This document shows, in pieces, positions 1 through 17,263 of a DNA stretch of 64,000 bases. The notes under the pieces are model-generated. The model did not search any database. It had not been told where the DNA came from and saw only the letters and a list, made by a program, of their open reading frames with translations. The position numbers and the translations under genes were made by a program. Within the stretch, counting starts at the first letter, position 1. Every line of letters starts with the position of its first letter. This stretch comes from Centroberyx gerrardi (lineage: Eukaryota > Chordata > Actinopteri > Beryciformes > Berycidae): assembly GCF_048128805.1 (NCBI RefSeq), contig NC_136008.1, positions 16,285,572 through 16,349,571 of the forward strand, read 5' to 3'.

Positions 1-1060
1 TCATTGCGCTATAAATTAATTTGGAATGGCCTTGGCTAAATTTCTAACTTGCATAATTCCAGTTAACATATTTGTTTGCAAGTTGCAAGATAACTCTATC
101 CGCTCGCAAATTTTCACTATGCTGGAAACAGCCATTGTGAAAAACAAGAATCTAGCGCGTCATCTTGGTAAAGCCACATTAAATCGCACCAGCAGCACAT
201 ATTCGTTTCACATTTTTCTTGAGAATTTACTGAAAACTATTCAGCACCTTAGAGACAATGTGTAGCATGCAACTTCTGTCAGAAGAAAAGTAGAACTTAG
301 GTTATGGGGGAGAGCTCATCCTTTTTCTCAGATTGTACTGAGTTTTGTCAAAAAAAAGACAGAAATACATATATGTAAAGTAATATTATAGGAGAATGCT
401 GTAAAATTATGTAAATGTCTTGACAATGTCTTTATGTTCATCTTCTTTTTGCTAGGTGTGTAGAATAGTGTATTATAGACAAAAAGCAGTATTATTCTAA
501 GTATAATTTAAGCAAACCAAGCCATGCATGGTTTAAAAATCTGTCTACAGATGTGTCTCACTTCTGCTAGATATAAAGGGAGGTTCATTTTGATTCTCAG
601 AGCTGTAGTTTTGTTTTTGTTTTGTTTGTGTTATTGTATGTTTTTACTGCAGACTTGAAACATGTAAGTGAACAAATGCGGTGAAACAAGCAGTGATCAA
701 ATTTACCAACTAGTCCTGTGGAATCCCTCAGAAGCCTTTGATTTCATTGCACTCAACAGTTTTTCCTCTAATTTGATATTAGCCCACCACGTACATTGCT
801 GCCTGTGCCATAACGTCACTGTGGAACTTGGACACAAGTGCTATACAACCCAGGCTTCTCTTGCGTCTTTGCCCACAGCAAAAACTATGTAACATAACTA
901 CAATAAAAAGGCTCATAAAAAAAACATCTTTGGACTATCTATTTTGAGCATCTTTCCAGACACAGACAATCACACAGACAGTTTTCACATTTAACATTTA
1001 TCACATTTCACATGGCTAGGAAAAAGAAAGCAAATCAGGAAAGAAGAAAAAGTTCAGCCT
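1..1060. other. Left flank, possible 3' end of an unseen plus-strand gene
   Basis: No protein family is recognisable here. The stretch is AT-rich with short open frames only. A plus-strand AATAAA at about 902-907 is followed by A-rich sequence, so this could be the 3' UTR of a gene entering from the left and ending tail-to-tail with rxrb. There is no coding support for that. The rest shows nothing I can name. Confidence 0.2.
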
Positions 1061-1061
1061 C

Positions 1062-2616
1062 TTTATTTTAGTCCAACACAACCCATGCTTCAAGTCACTT
1101 TATGTTCTAGAGCGTATGGAGGTTGATGACAAATATATCAATACACTTGATCTGATGTTTACACAAGGTCATCATACAGAACTCATTTGGTCTTGTTTAA
1201 TATTCCTATATGTGCACAGGTGTTATGGATCTAAATGTGATTATGGTTTGCTTTTAATAAATTGCAGAAACATTAAGATGAACAAGACAACTACCTAAAA
1301 AAGGGGGGAAAGGGTAGGAAATACAACTAAGCACCAAAAAAGCAAAAAAAAAAATAAAATAAAAATTAAAGATTCAGCTGAATGAGAGTCTCAGCAAATC
1401 CAGTGCAACCCAAAACACGTTCTGCTTTATACTAGCTGAAAACTAAAAACAAGGGCACATATCAAGAATTACATAATTTGTCTCCTGATCTCATTACTCA
1501 AATTTATCAATATACAACATTTTCCCTGAACAATTATTTTTGCACAGTACCTTAGAATTGTTTAGATAAATTACACAATGGAGTATTCCCTTTCCACCAG
1601 ACAATGATTTACTTTGTAAAACCCCTGAACGGCTGACAGGCAGAGAGAGCTTATGCAGTTTACATTTTGTATTGCTACATTTTAAACATAGGGGGATTTT
1701 CATTTTTGCATAATTTCTTATGTTTGTGGTTTGGTGTATGGCTGCACCGAATAATGTCAAATTATCTCTCAAATAGCACCAAAGGACACTTGACCATTTC
1801 CTGGCCAGACATTTGACAATAGTATGTTTTAGAAATAGTACATAGCAAGTGTGCAGTGCAGTCTAATCATTAACTGCAAAGTGATTAGATTTATAAAACA
1901 GCAAAGAAGTAAACAACACTAATTGTATATTACCAGATACATAAAGCTAATCCTCAATCAACACAGACAAGTCTGGCCTTGTTCAGTTGCAACCACCCAC
2001 TTGTCTTTTATCCCAGCTTCACTGTTAGGATGTTACATTTTATCATCTGAAAGGGATACAAATACACTAGGAGCTATGGTTGGACACAGCACCCGGTGAG
2101 TGTTTGGTACAGTACTACACTTTTACCAAGAATTGACAATAAAACAGTTTGCTTTTTCCAAGATCTGGTTTGAATTACAAATTATAAAAAGGAGAAAAGA
2201 CTACATCCTTATTGCATACCCATGATCCAGGTTGCCTTCATCTTAAAAATAGGTTTTACAGATCATGGAGAAACATAATTGAAGCTTATCATTTGGGGTG
2301 TCTAAAAAGCGTACAGTTATATAAAAATGTATACCCAAATTTTAGCTCCAGTAAGGGAACTAAATGTTCCAATTTTTAAAAATACTTTTTTTATCTTAGT
2401 TACTCATGAACTTATTTCAATATATAGCACCAGCTTGTAGATCATGGCAAGTCTTGGGTTTGGTCTAAAGAGCAAATCTGTGATGCACTAAAATAGTGTA
2501 ACCCAGACAGCAGTGAGACAAATTGACGAATCTTCAAAGAACTAAAAGTGCAGTCCCACTCCAGCACATTCCCAGACCTCAGCTATCTAACCCCAACCAC
2601 AGTACACATCTCCTAC
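1062..2616 (-). other. rxrb: Probable rxrb 3' UTR
   Basis: This is the sequence downstream of the rxrb stop codon on the minus strand. No other coding exon is visible. On the minus strand a canonical AATAAA lies at 1067-1062, with weaker ATTAAA-like signals nearer the stop. A 3' UTR of up to 1.5 kb would fit, but the real cleavage site cannot be decided from sequence. Confidence 0.35.
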
Positions 2617-9209
<6,593 letters not shown>

Positions 9210-11100
9210 CTGTGGGTGACACAAGAGGACATCATTAGCATTGCAGTCAGTTTATGGCGGAGCTTGGTTGAAACAAACTTATGTGTCTTTGTCACAGGAT
9301 GTGAAAGTCCAGTGCAGAATTCAAATTAGCGCCACGATAGCTTAGGTTAGCTAAATCAACTAACATCCAACCCATGTCTGACACTGTGTGTTTAGGCCAA
9401 AGTGCTACAAAGAGCACCGTCATATTGGCATGTTGGTGGTTGCATGATAGCATTCAAAGTTTCATCAGTGGCAAAGCACCTTAAGGTTATGTGGACGGGT
9501 TAGGGTTAGGGGACAGAAAAAGCATTTGCCTATGGACCCAAAATGCCACAGGTGCCAAGATCACACCCAATCATTGACAAAGGTTTGGCAGAAGTTTTGA
9601 CTAATGCTAATCCAAACCTTAACCAACTTATTAGGGTTCTACTGTGTGTTTTGTTTGCATGGTGGTTTTGTTTGCATCAGAAAAATAAGTGTAACTATTT
9701 CTACTACATGCCATAATATTCAAGATATAAACTGGCTATGATCTGTAACAACTTTACCTCTCACACAGAGGCCTTTAACAAATAATGATTGAACAGTGGT
9801 GGCCAAGATGCTTTTACATTCAAATGAAAACCTCCTTCTTTCTCTGTACAGCCGTAGTGTATTAGCAGTTAGGCTAGCAGTGTAATGATGTGCAATCTTC
9901 TGTAAAACTTCCAATAAACAAAGAGTCTGAAATTATAGCCTGTCTCTTATAGGCTAAGCACCAGAAATTTGTCATATTTTGTTCCTAATTCCTAAAATGT
10001 GTCCAGGTGTCCATATGACGCTCCAGTTTTACTGCTCTGTACTGACCATGTATTAGAGATGTAATGGACAGAAGCACGCTCAATCTATTCTATAATACAC
10101 AACAGAATAGTAGACACAGATTAACCTGTAACAGATTCAAACTTGTAAAGACTAGGCACTCAATCGGCACCAGTGCAGTTAAGACTTCAAACTATGTTAT
10201 CCCAAGATTCAAACATGAATGTGGGAAGAGAAGCTTTTTCCTAACGTGCAGTATCTTTATGGAGTTTATCCAAAGGAGAAATTAAAAAAAACATATAAGG
10301 AATATGTTCAAAGGTGACTGGGGCTAGATTTCATATTATTATTAGTATTTTTGTACAATGCTTAATCTATCCATGAGGTTTCATGTGAAATTAGATGTGT
10401 ATATTTGTATGTTTTTATGAGTCAGTGTATAGCCTATCTGTATGTTTTACTTGTGTGTATTTGTATGTTTTATTGGTGTGTCTTATTAGCCCTATATAGG
10501 CCTATTTTATTTTTTCAATTAAAAAAGCTACATTTTGGTAGCTTTTTAATTATTATTATTTCATAGGCAACAAAATTTCTTTGTTTATTCATGGATTTCT
10601 TGATGCATCCAAAGAAATACATAATTTAAGATAACTGAAATGTCTCAGCAGAATATTGCAGAAAACCTATTTTTCTAACTGCTGGTTTTTAAACAGGTGA
10701 CCTGCAGAATCTTTATCCCCATGGAAAGTTAGGGGGACTAGTTAAGGTGCCCACACATGAGTGTTCTGCAGTGTGCTCACCGCTAAGTAGGGCATGTGTA
10801 GGCTTGTCAATACCCCATCAGAGAAGTGTGCATGGTAGCAGGAAGGTGGGGGATATAAAATCATTAAGTGACGCCAAATTGTCTCTTCTACTTGCTGAAT
10901 TTACAAAGCGGTACACCCATCAGAATGCTGAAATGTTGCCATGCAATAGGCTTTTTGAATGTCTCCCCTCCATCTAGATCACATAAAGCTTCTAAGCACT
11001 CTGAGAGCTAACTTTGCTTGAAATCTGATGACCTAACAAAAGGCTGGTCTATTCTGTAGTTGTTTTCTACCTTATTACAAGCTACAGTTTTCAAATTGTA
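9210..11100. other. Upstream rxrb intron or flank, nothing coding seen
   Basis: AT-rich sequence with scattered short frames and no domain signature on either strand. It contains a short telomere-like GGGTTAGGGTTAGGGG at about 9498-9513. It probably belongs to the first intron of rxrb, if the first exon lies near 13.2 kb. Confidence 0.4.
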
Positions 11101-11135
11101 TGTAGGTTGTCAAATAAATTTCAATGGTATAGAAC

Positions 11136-11431
11136 AGTGTGTCCCAAAATGGGGTCCAGGGACCACCAGTGGCCCTTGCGGGGGTCCTAGGTGGTTCCCA
11201 GCAAAAGGAGGAATAGATGAATTTCACTTTTATTACATTCCCTAGAAGTCAGAACAAAGAGGGAATGTATAGGGATGATGTTTTTTATCGTAATTTAAAG
11301 TGATCTCCCCAACCAACAACAAAAATCTTCAAAACAAACAAAAAAGGGGATTCCTAAGGGTAAAATCCTCTCTATGGTCTATTGTGCATCTATATTTGGG
11401 GGTCCTTGACATGAAAAAGTTTGGGAACATA
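11136..11431. mobile_element. Degenerate hAT-like MITE
   Basis: The left end reads CAGTGTGTCCCAAAATGGGG and the right end AAAAAGTTTGGGAAC. Together they resemble the imperfect inverted ends of the common fish element whose sequence begins with CAGTGTTTCCCAAA and ends with a reverse match. The interior holds GGGGTCC-rich arms (GGGGGTCCTAGG on the left, GGGGGTCCTTGAC on the right). No clean target duplication was seen. Confidence 0.55.
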
Positions 11432-11550
11432 TTTGTGGTGGGCACTGCTTGCAAAATATGTCTTCTGCACACTGTTGCTCTTCTGGTGTCAATGTTAAAA
11501 TCAACTTACTACATCTCAGAAATGGACTATTCCTTGTCCAGGTAAACCAT

Positions 11551-11826
11551 TTGCCCTACTGTGCAAGCATTGTTCTCCGAGACCCTGTGGTGTGCAACAG
11601 GGCTGCCTCTAGCACACGCAGATCAAAGTTTGAAATAAGAGTAATACATAGACCAACATGCAAATCCTAATAGCAAAGACCACAATGCTGCACCATGCAA
11701 TGCTATTTATTGAGTTGGTTGGGTTTGTTTGATCAGCATTATTTCAAAATTTGGTCTGCATGTTCTAGAGGCAGCGTTGGCACACACCACAGGATCACAG
11801 ACAATGAGCTTGCGCAGTAGGACAAT
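11551..11826. mobile_element. Palindromic MITE of about 275 bp
   Basis: Two arms of about 100-125 bp are inverted copies. The left arm has CCTACTGTGCAAGC, CCTGTGGTGTG and GCTGCCTCTAG. The reverse complement of the right arm has CCTACTGCGCAAGC, CCTGTGGTGTG and GCTGCCTCTAG in the same order. The centre is AT-rich. No coding potential; transposon family not determined. Confidence 0.7.
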
Positions 11827-12059
11827 TGATGAACTTAAGACATAAAGTGGTCTGTTGGTCACATGTGTGTGTTGTGCATATACTCAAGAAGGGAGGTATC
11901 GCACAAGAACTCGGACTCAAAATGCAGCAAATACAAATAAAAAGCAAATACAAATATTTGCAGCAACACATTGAGGCTGTTGGGGCTGATAATACCTAAG
12001 AAACCATCCAACCATTCAGCAAACAAGCTTAAACACGATTTTTATAAATCCTGCACATT

Positions 12060-12990
12060 ACAATAGCTGGCCAAGTTAGCTAGGTAACGTTCATCTCATT
12101 GCAACAGAAGAGGGAAATGGGCCTGCTGTTGCCATGTCCCCCACAGGACTACTAAGCGCTAACGTTATTTGAAGACATTTCAACCGGCAAAAACAAAACA
12201 CTGTGGCTAACTCCAAAATTAACCTTACACGCTTTATCATTGCGGGAATGGGGTGATGAAACTGAGGGGAACCACCCGTTACTAATAGTCCACACTATGC
12301 ATATACGTTAACGTTACATCTCTCTTAACAAAATCGTGCAGACCAAACAGTATGCTGCTCTTTCGTGTAAACTAACGTTAGCTAACATTGGTGTTAGTTA
12401 GCTAGCCACTGTTTACATCTAAAAAAACACACGATTTCTAGATTATCGTAAATGTTGCGAACAATTCGCTATATTCCTCAGCTAACGTTAGCTAGATAAC
12501 AAGAGTTAACGCTACTACCAACTGCGAACAGAAAGTTCGGTTTATTATCAGTGAGCAAATAAACTAATGTTAACGTTAGCTGACTAAATACAACGTTTTA
12601 TTGAACGTATCACGTAGCTTACACCTTAACTGAGCGTGTTATCGTTAGCTAATTAGCTGCAAACCTATCTAGCTAAACCCGTGAAACCAAACCAACGCTC
12701 GAGCGAACCTGGCTAGCTGACGTTAGCTGGATAGTTAACGTTAGCTACATTAGCTTAGGTTACCAGAATTCCGGTCGATATTGCATTCAGTATGACGATA
12801 TCGGCATGTAAACAACATATGCCGCCAGTCATCAAGATTTAAATGTTTATGGTACTAGATATCAGTAACTAGTTTATCAAATCCGAACAGTAACTGACGT
12901 TATTTAGCTAGCTAGCATTAGCTTGTTAGCTACGGTTATGGCTAGCTAGTTAATTTAGCTAGCTATCTGGATTGGTTCAAGTTGCTAGCC
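12060..12990. repeat. Cluster of GCTAACGTTAGC-type palindromes
   Basis: Within about 0.9 kb the motif (G)CTAACGTTAGC(TAGC), or part of it, recurs more than ten times on both strands, for example near 12375, 12480, 12570, 12720 and 12738. Runs of GCTAGCTAGC occur near 12910-12965. The stretch is richer in CpG than its surroundings and lies upstream of rxrb. Such motifs are frequent near the 5' ends of fish genes, but their role is unknown. Confidence 0.65.
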
Positions 12991-13089
12991 TCGAAAAGCA
13001 GTAATTAACAAATTATAGTTGGTCGAAATACAGTATACTTACCAAGTACACCTTCAACGCATCGTTAAAAACCACATAACTAATTTTGT

Positions 13090-13260
13090 TTGTGGGGTTT
13101 TTTTAGATACAGGGGCGCGAGGTAACAGGCCGACACTCAAACCCAGTTCACTTCAACTTGACGCTGTTGTTGTTTACACACTGAAAGGAAGCCATGTTGG
13201 ATCAATGCCAGTGTCCCTTGAGCCAAAATGTCTCATGGGACCACCCATCACAGTATTGTC
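13090..13260 (-). promoter_or_regulatory. rxrb: Candidate rxrb promoter or first exon
   Basis: On the minus strand CAACATGGCTTCC (around 13200-13188) matches the YY1-type AANATGGC motif common at vertebrate TATA-less start sites. It lies in a CpG-containing patch just beyond the palindrome cluster. Minus-strand rxrb needs an upstream exon and this is the best-looking place. No open frame with a convincing donor joined to the 9209 exon could be proven. Initiation at the internal Met of that exon is an alternative. Confidence 0.3.
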
Positions 13261-14156
13261 ACATGGCACTCTTAGAACAATAATAATGATATTGCTTTAA
13301 TTTTTATCAATTAATAAATCCTCAGCTTGATTTATTCTAAAGGTTATGACACACAATGTTTTTAGGCAATGTAATTGTGGTCATTGGCAAATGGGACAAA
13401 CTCAACTGTATGTTGGTCAATAATTCTTGAATTCTTGGACAAATTTGAACATCTAGTCTACACGGCTTGAAAATGATGGTAAGGTACACCTATTGTTGTA
13501 GGGCATAAACCCATCTGTAGCACATAGGCTATTCTAAAAATTAGCATCAATGCAGGCCTATCATATAATGTGGTAGATAATTAAAATAAAAGTAGTGTGG
13601 CTACTATTCATAGTATTCTGTTACATCAACACACGGCCATCTTGATAGGAAAATAACAGGTGATTGTAATAAATTAACAGGTGATTACAATCAAATGACA
13701 ATCACAGCCAATGAGCTGTGTGTATTGTAAAGCGTCATATTGGTAGAAAATGGATGTGACATCATGGGAATACTATGAATACATAAAACTATTCAGTGAA
13801 CAAAGGACTGTTTTGTGAAGTAGATTAAACTGCAGATGCATTCAAAATAGGAAGGGGAAGTAGCAGCAAATATTTGCATCAGACTTCAACACAGGTAGTC
13901 ATGGACAGTTTGGTTACAATCAAAATTCAGAAGTGAGATGGTAAACTGAAGTGAAGATGCTGATGTGTGGTATACGTTTGAGTAATTATGACACATTAAA
14001 CCTTTGGAATTAGCCAACAACTATACCTACAAGGAAAAGTAAGTGCTAAAATGTTTTCCCCTTTGAAACGAGAGGTAGAATATTGCAGAACTTGTGTCTG
14101 ATCCAACTACTACTATACAGTGTTGCTTTTCCTATTTAACATATTTAACACACCTG

Positions 14157-14193
<37 letters not shown>

Positions 14194-14196
14194 TAT

Positions 14197-14244
<48 letters not shown>

Positions 14245-14970
14245 TGGGATTCAGATTTGATATACAAATATATATTGCTTAGTTTATCTTGCAACTTCCT
14301 CATTCTCCAGAGTGAAGAATGGGTTGCAAACTCACTTGAGTAAATTATTATTTGAACCCAGCCCTGCCTAGTCCCTTTTCAGAATTATTTATTTAGCTTC
14401 GATATAGAACAGAGGAAAAGACTATAGCCATTGGTTCACATTTTGGGTATAATTCACTGCACAAGTCATGCTCACCTTCATTCTTAACTAACTATGTCAC
14501 TAATGGATGAGATGTCTAACACAGATTGCAATTTTCAGCACAACCTCATACTGCAGGAGATTGCTTTATAACAAAAAATAACATATTTCATGTGTCGACA
14601 GATTCCTAATGTCATTACACAAAGTTGTTCACTGGTGATCGTTGTTTTTCATGACATGGTATGTGCAGCTGTTTTAATATAATTTCTCTTCAACAGCAAC
14701 AAACCAAAGTGGCATGTACTGTATGTGTATGAGTGAAAGGAACTTGCAAAACTGCTTTGTCTATTACGACACATGCTCGTAAAGAGGTCTACAAACAAGC
14801 CAAGTGACATTCTTACACACCTACAAATAGTGTGTTGCTCACATTCGTCAGCCCCTCTGTTGCTAGCCACTTCGTTCGCCATGATTTACTATATCAGAGA
14901 GAACAATATGATTTCATTAGATCATGTAAGTTAGTTGTTAACAAAGTTCATGCTTGTTTTGCAGTTTACC
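13261..14970. other. Intergenic rxrb to lectin gene
   Basis: No coding exon was recognised. A short repeated block (GGTGATTGTAATAAATTAACAGGTGATTAC) at about 13660-13690 and the compound microsatellite described separately are the only structures. The promoter of the lectin gene should be at its right end, but no TATA box stands out. Confidence 0.5.
14160..14240. repeat. Compound (AC)n-(AT)n microsatellite
   Basis: About 14 AC units (14160-14189), a short TATATACATACAT bridge, then about 17 AT units to 14238. Reading frames through it are artefacts. Confidence 0.95.
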
Positions 14971-15003
14971 ATGAACAAGATTGAAAACTACAAATCATCA
15001 TGA
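14971..15003 (+). promoter_or_regulatory. Upstream ORF overlapping the lectin start codon
   Basis: A 10-codon frame starts at ATG 14971 and stops at TGA 15001-15003. That stop overlaps both adjacent start codons of the lectin (ATG at 15000-15002 and 15003-15005). The arrangement would need leaky scanning or reinitiation. It only matters if the transcript includes 14971; an acceptor-like TTGTTTTGCAG at 14953-14963 suggests an exon could begin just upstream. Confidence 0.35.
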
Positions 15004-17263
15004 TGAAAGGGACTCAAATTTTGTGTCTGCTGTTTTTCTCAGGTTTGTGTCCAATGTGCTTTTTCCTATATTGTTTTCCTGGTATCTCATTTATTGGCAT
15101 AAATGGTAGTTGGTTATATGTATAGATACGAACCTTTGAAATACTCAAGAATACTGCTTAAAATATAATGGTATAATAGAAGTTAGAAATTATCCACAGG
15201 ATGTTGTTGCTATTGTTATTGCCATTGTTCTAACTGCTGTCTAATCAGCTTCTGCTAAACATACTGCTTATGATAATTCCACAGGATTTTCTTCCTTCAC
15301 ATCGGGCTCCTCAGATTTTCACTTTGTTAATGTTGCTGAGAACTATACAGACGCAAAGAGCTATTGCAGAGACAAGTACACTGATTTGGCAACAGTTCAC
15401 AACGCGGCAGATATGGATAATTTGATTGCTTCAGTTCCAAGTAACAAAGACAGAGCCTGGATAGGACTGGAGATTGGAGATGTTTGGAGGTGGCATTGGT
15501 CTTCGCCTGATAAGGGGCTGGATTTTTTTAACTGGAAGGCAGGAGAGCCACAAAAAAGCAATCAAGATATTTGTGCAGCAATGAATCCAGGTGGTGAGTG
15601 GTTTGTAAGTGACTGTGATACTCGACAAAGTTTTGTCTGTGATGGTGAGTAAAATCACAATATTGCAATTAGTCAAATTCACTTTGGATGTAAACATACA
15701 TTGTGCCTCAATGCAGAATATCACCATTTCTATGTGTTTATAAATCTTTGCACTTGCAGGTAGTAATGATACTGGTCACATTTTCATTGCTGAGCGCAAA
15801 TCATGGAGGGAGGCTCAGAATCATTGCAGGAACATATTATCATCTGACCTGGTCAGCATACAGTCAGCAGAAGAGAATGAGGCAGTGCAGAAAGTGTCCC
15901 AGTCACGGACTGTGTGGATCGGCCTGTTCAAAGATCGCTGGAAGTGGTCCGATGGAAGCAATTCATCATTCCGTTACTGGAAGCCCAATCAACCTAACTA
16001 CTTCCGCGGCAATCAGGATTGTGTTGCTGCTGTAATCAAAGATAAAGGGCAGTGGAATGACCTGAGATGCGATATCAAACGCAAATTTGTTTGTCATGGG
16101 GGTGAGTTGGTGTCCTTTGCTTAGGGTATCATAAGCTTTCTCTGTCAGCAAACTGATGACTTTGGATTTTTTAAAGTTATACTGCAGTGTTATGTAGCAT
16201 TATCTTTTACAACATGAAACTGTCATTGTCCTCTTTTCAATGTCTATGTTAATTTATTACTCATTCTTACAGCAAGGAAATCAACTGCAACACCAGCAAC
16301 CACCAAACAGACAAGTACCCAGCAAGCACTTGTAACAGTACAAATGGTCACAAATCAGACAGTTCTTCCAAACAGTTCATCTCCGGAGGTCATAACGTCA
16401 ACATTTCAAATGACCACTGTGCTTCCTTCTACTGAACAATCCAACACTGTTAATGTGACCACTAAGCAAGTAATAACTGGCAGTCACCCTGATCAAAATG
16501 TTACATCAACATTCAAACCGACTACATTGAATACCACAGATCTTGTGTCATCTCTGAACTCAAGCACCGAGCTCAGTGTAACTACAGAGACTGCACCTGT
16601 GACAGGAACACAGCATCAAACCCCAACGACTACTATGCAAATAACTACAGATGATATTTCTGCATCAACACCAGAGGGGACTTCAACCTATAGCACTGCA
16701 GAGTCCTCAACTCTAATGCCCTCTGTGCATATTCAAGGTTTGATTCCAGGTATGTTGCTTATCATTCACAAATGCAAAACATTTTAAACAGTCTTTTTCT
16801 TCACTTTTGCACAAATATCTTACCATGTGAAATAGTATCAAAATGGTGTTTCCCTATCTTTCTTTTCTATTTTCCTCCCAAAGAAAACCTGATATTAATC
16901 CGGGAGAACATGACATGGAATGAAGCCATGAGTTACTGCAGGGAGCACCATGTTGACCTTGTCTACATTACCGCCAAAGAGATTCACGAGTGGGTGGCTG
17001 AAAAGGCAAAGAATGCCACATCGTCCCACGTTTGGCTGGGCTTACGCTACAGCTGTAGCTTCGACTTTTGGTTCTGGATCAAGTCATATGCTGGCTGCTA
17101 CCAGAACTGGGCCCCAGGACAAGGACCTGAAGGACAATATGGCTGTGGCATTACAGGTGCCATAGAGGCCACTGGGGGGCAGCAGTGGGTAGGCTTGCCC
17201 GAGACAGAAAAACTCAATTTCATCTGCTATGCATGTGCCGAGACGGGTGAGGAGGCCCAGTGA
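15000..17263 (+). CDS. Secreted C-type lectin, three lectin domains with a Ser/Thr-rich stalk
   Basis: Exons 15000-15042, 15285-15644, 15760-16101, 16273-16749 and 16884-17263 sum to 1602 nt (533 codons plus stop), all in phase 1. Exon 1 is a signal peptide (MMKGTQILCLLFFS). Exon 2 (residues about 15-134) and exon 3 (135-248) are each one C-type lectin domain with the YC/HC, WIGL, C and FVC landmarks. Exon 4 (249-407) is a Thr/Ser-rich mucin-like stalk with many N-glycosylation sites. Exon 5 (408-533) is a third, divergent lectin domain with extra cysteines, ending AETGEEAQ. No membrane segment follows, so secretion is inferred. Canonical EPN/QPD sugar-binding triplets are missing; domain 2 keeps a WND-like calcium site, so lectin activity is uncertain. 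Each domain in one exon with symmetrical introns suggests growth by exon duplication. No orthologue name is assigned. Confidence 0.88.

Noticed and set aside
13190-13210. Minus-strand ATG at 13195 (MASFQ...) as the rxrb start codon
   Set aside because: The frame closes after about 15 codons, and the only donors that would give the right phase are weak. Kept only as a candidate promoter region.
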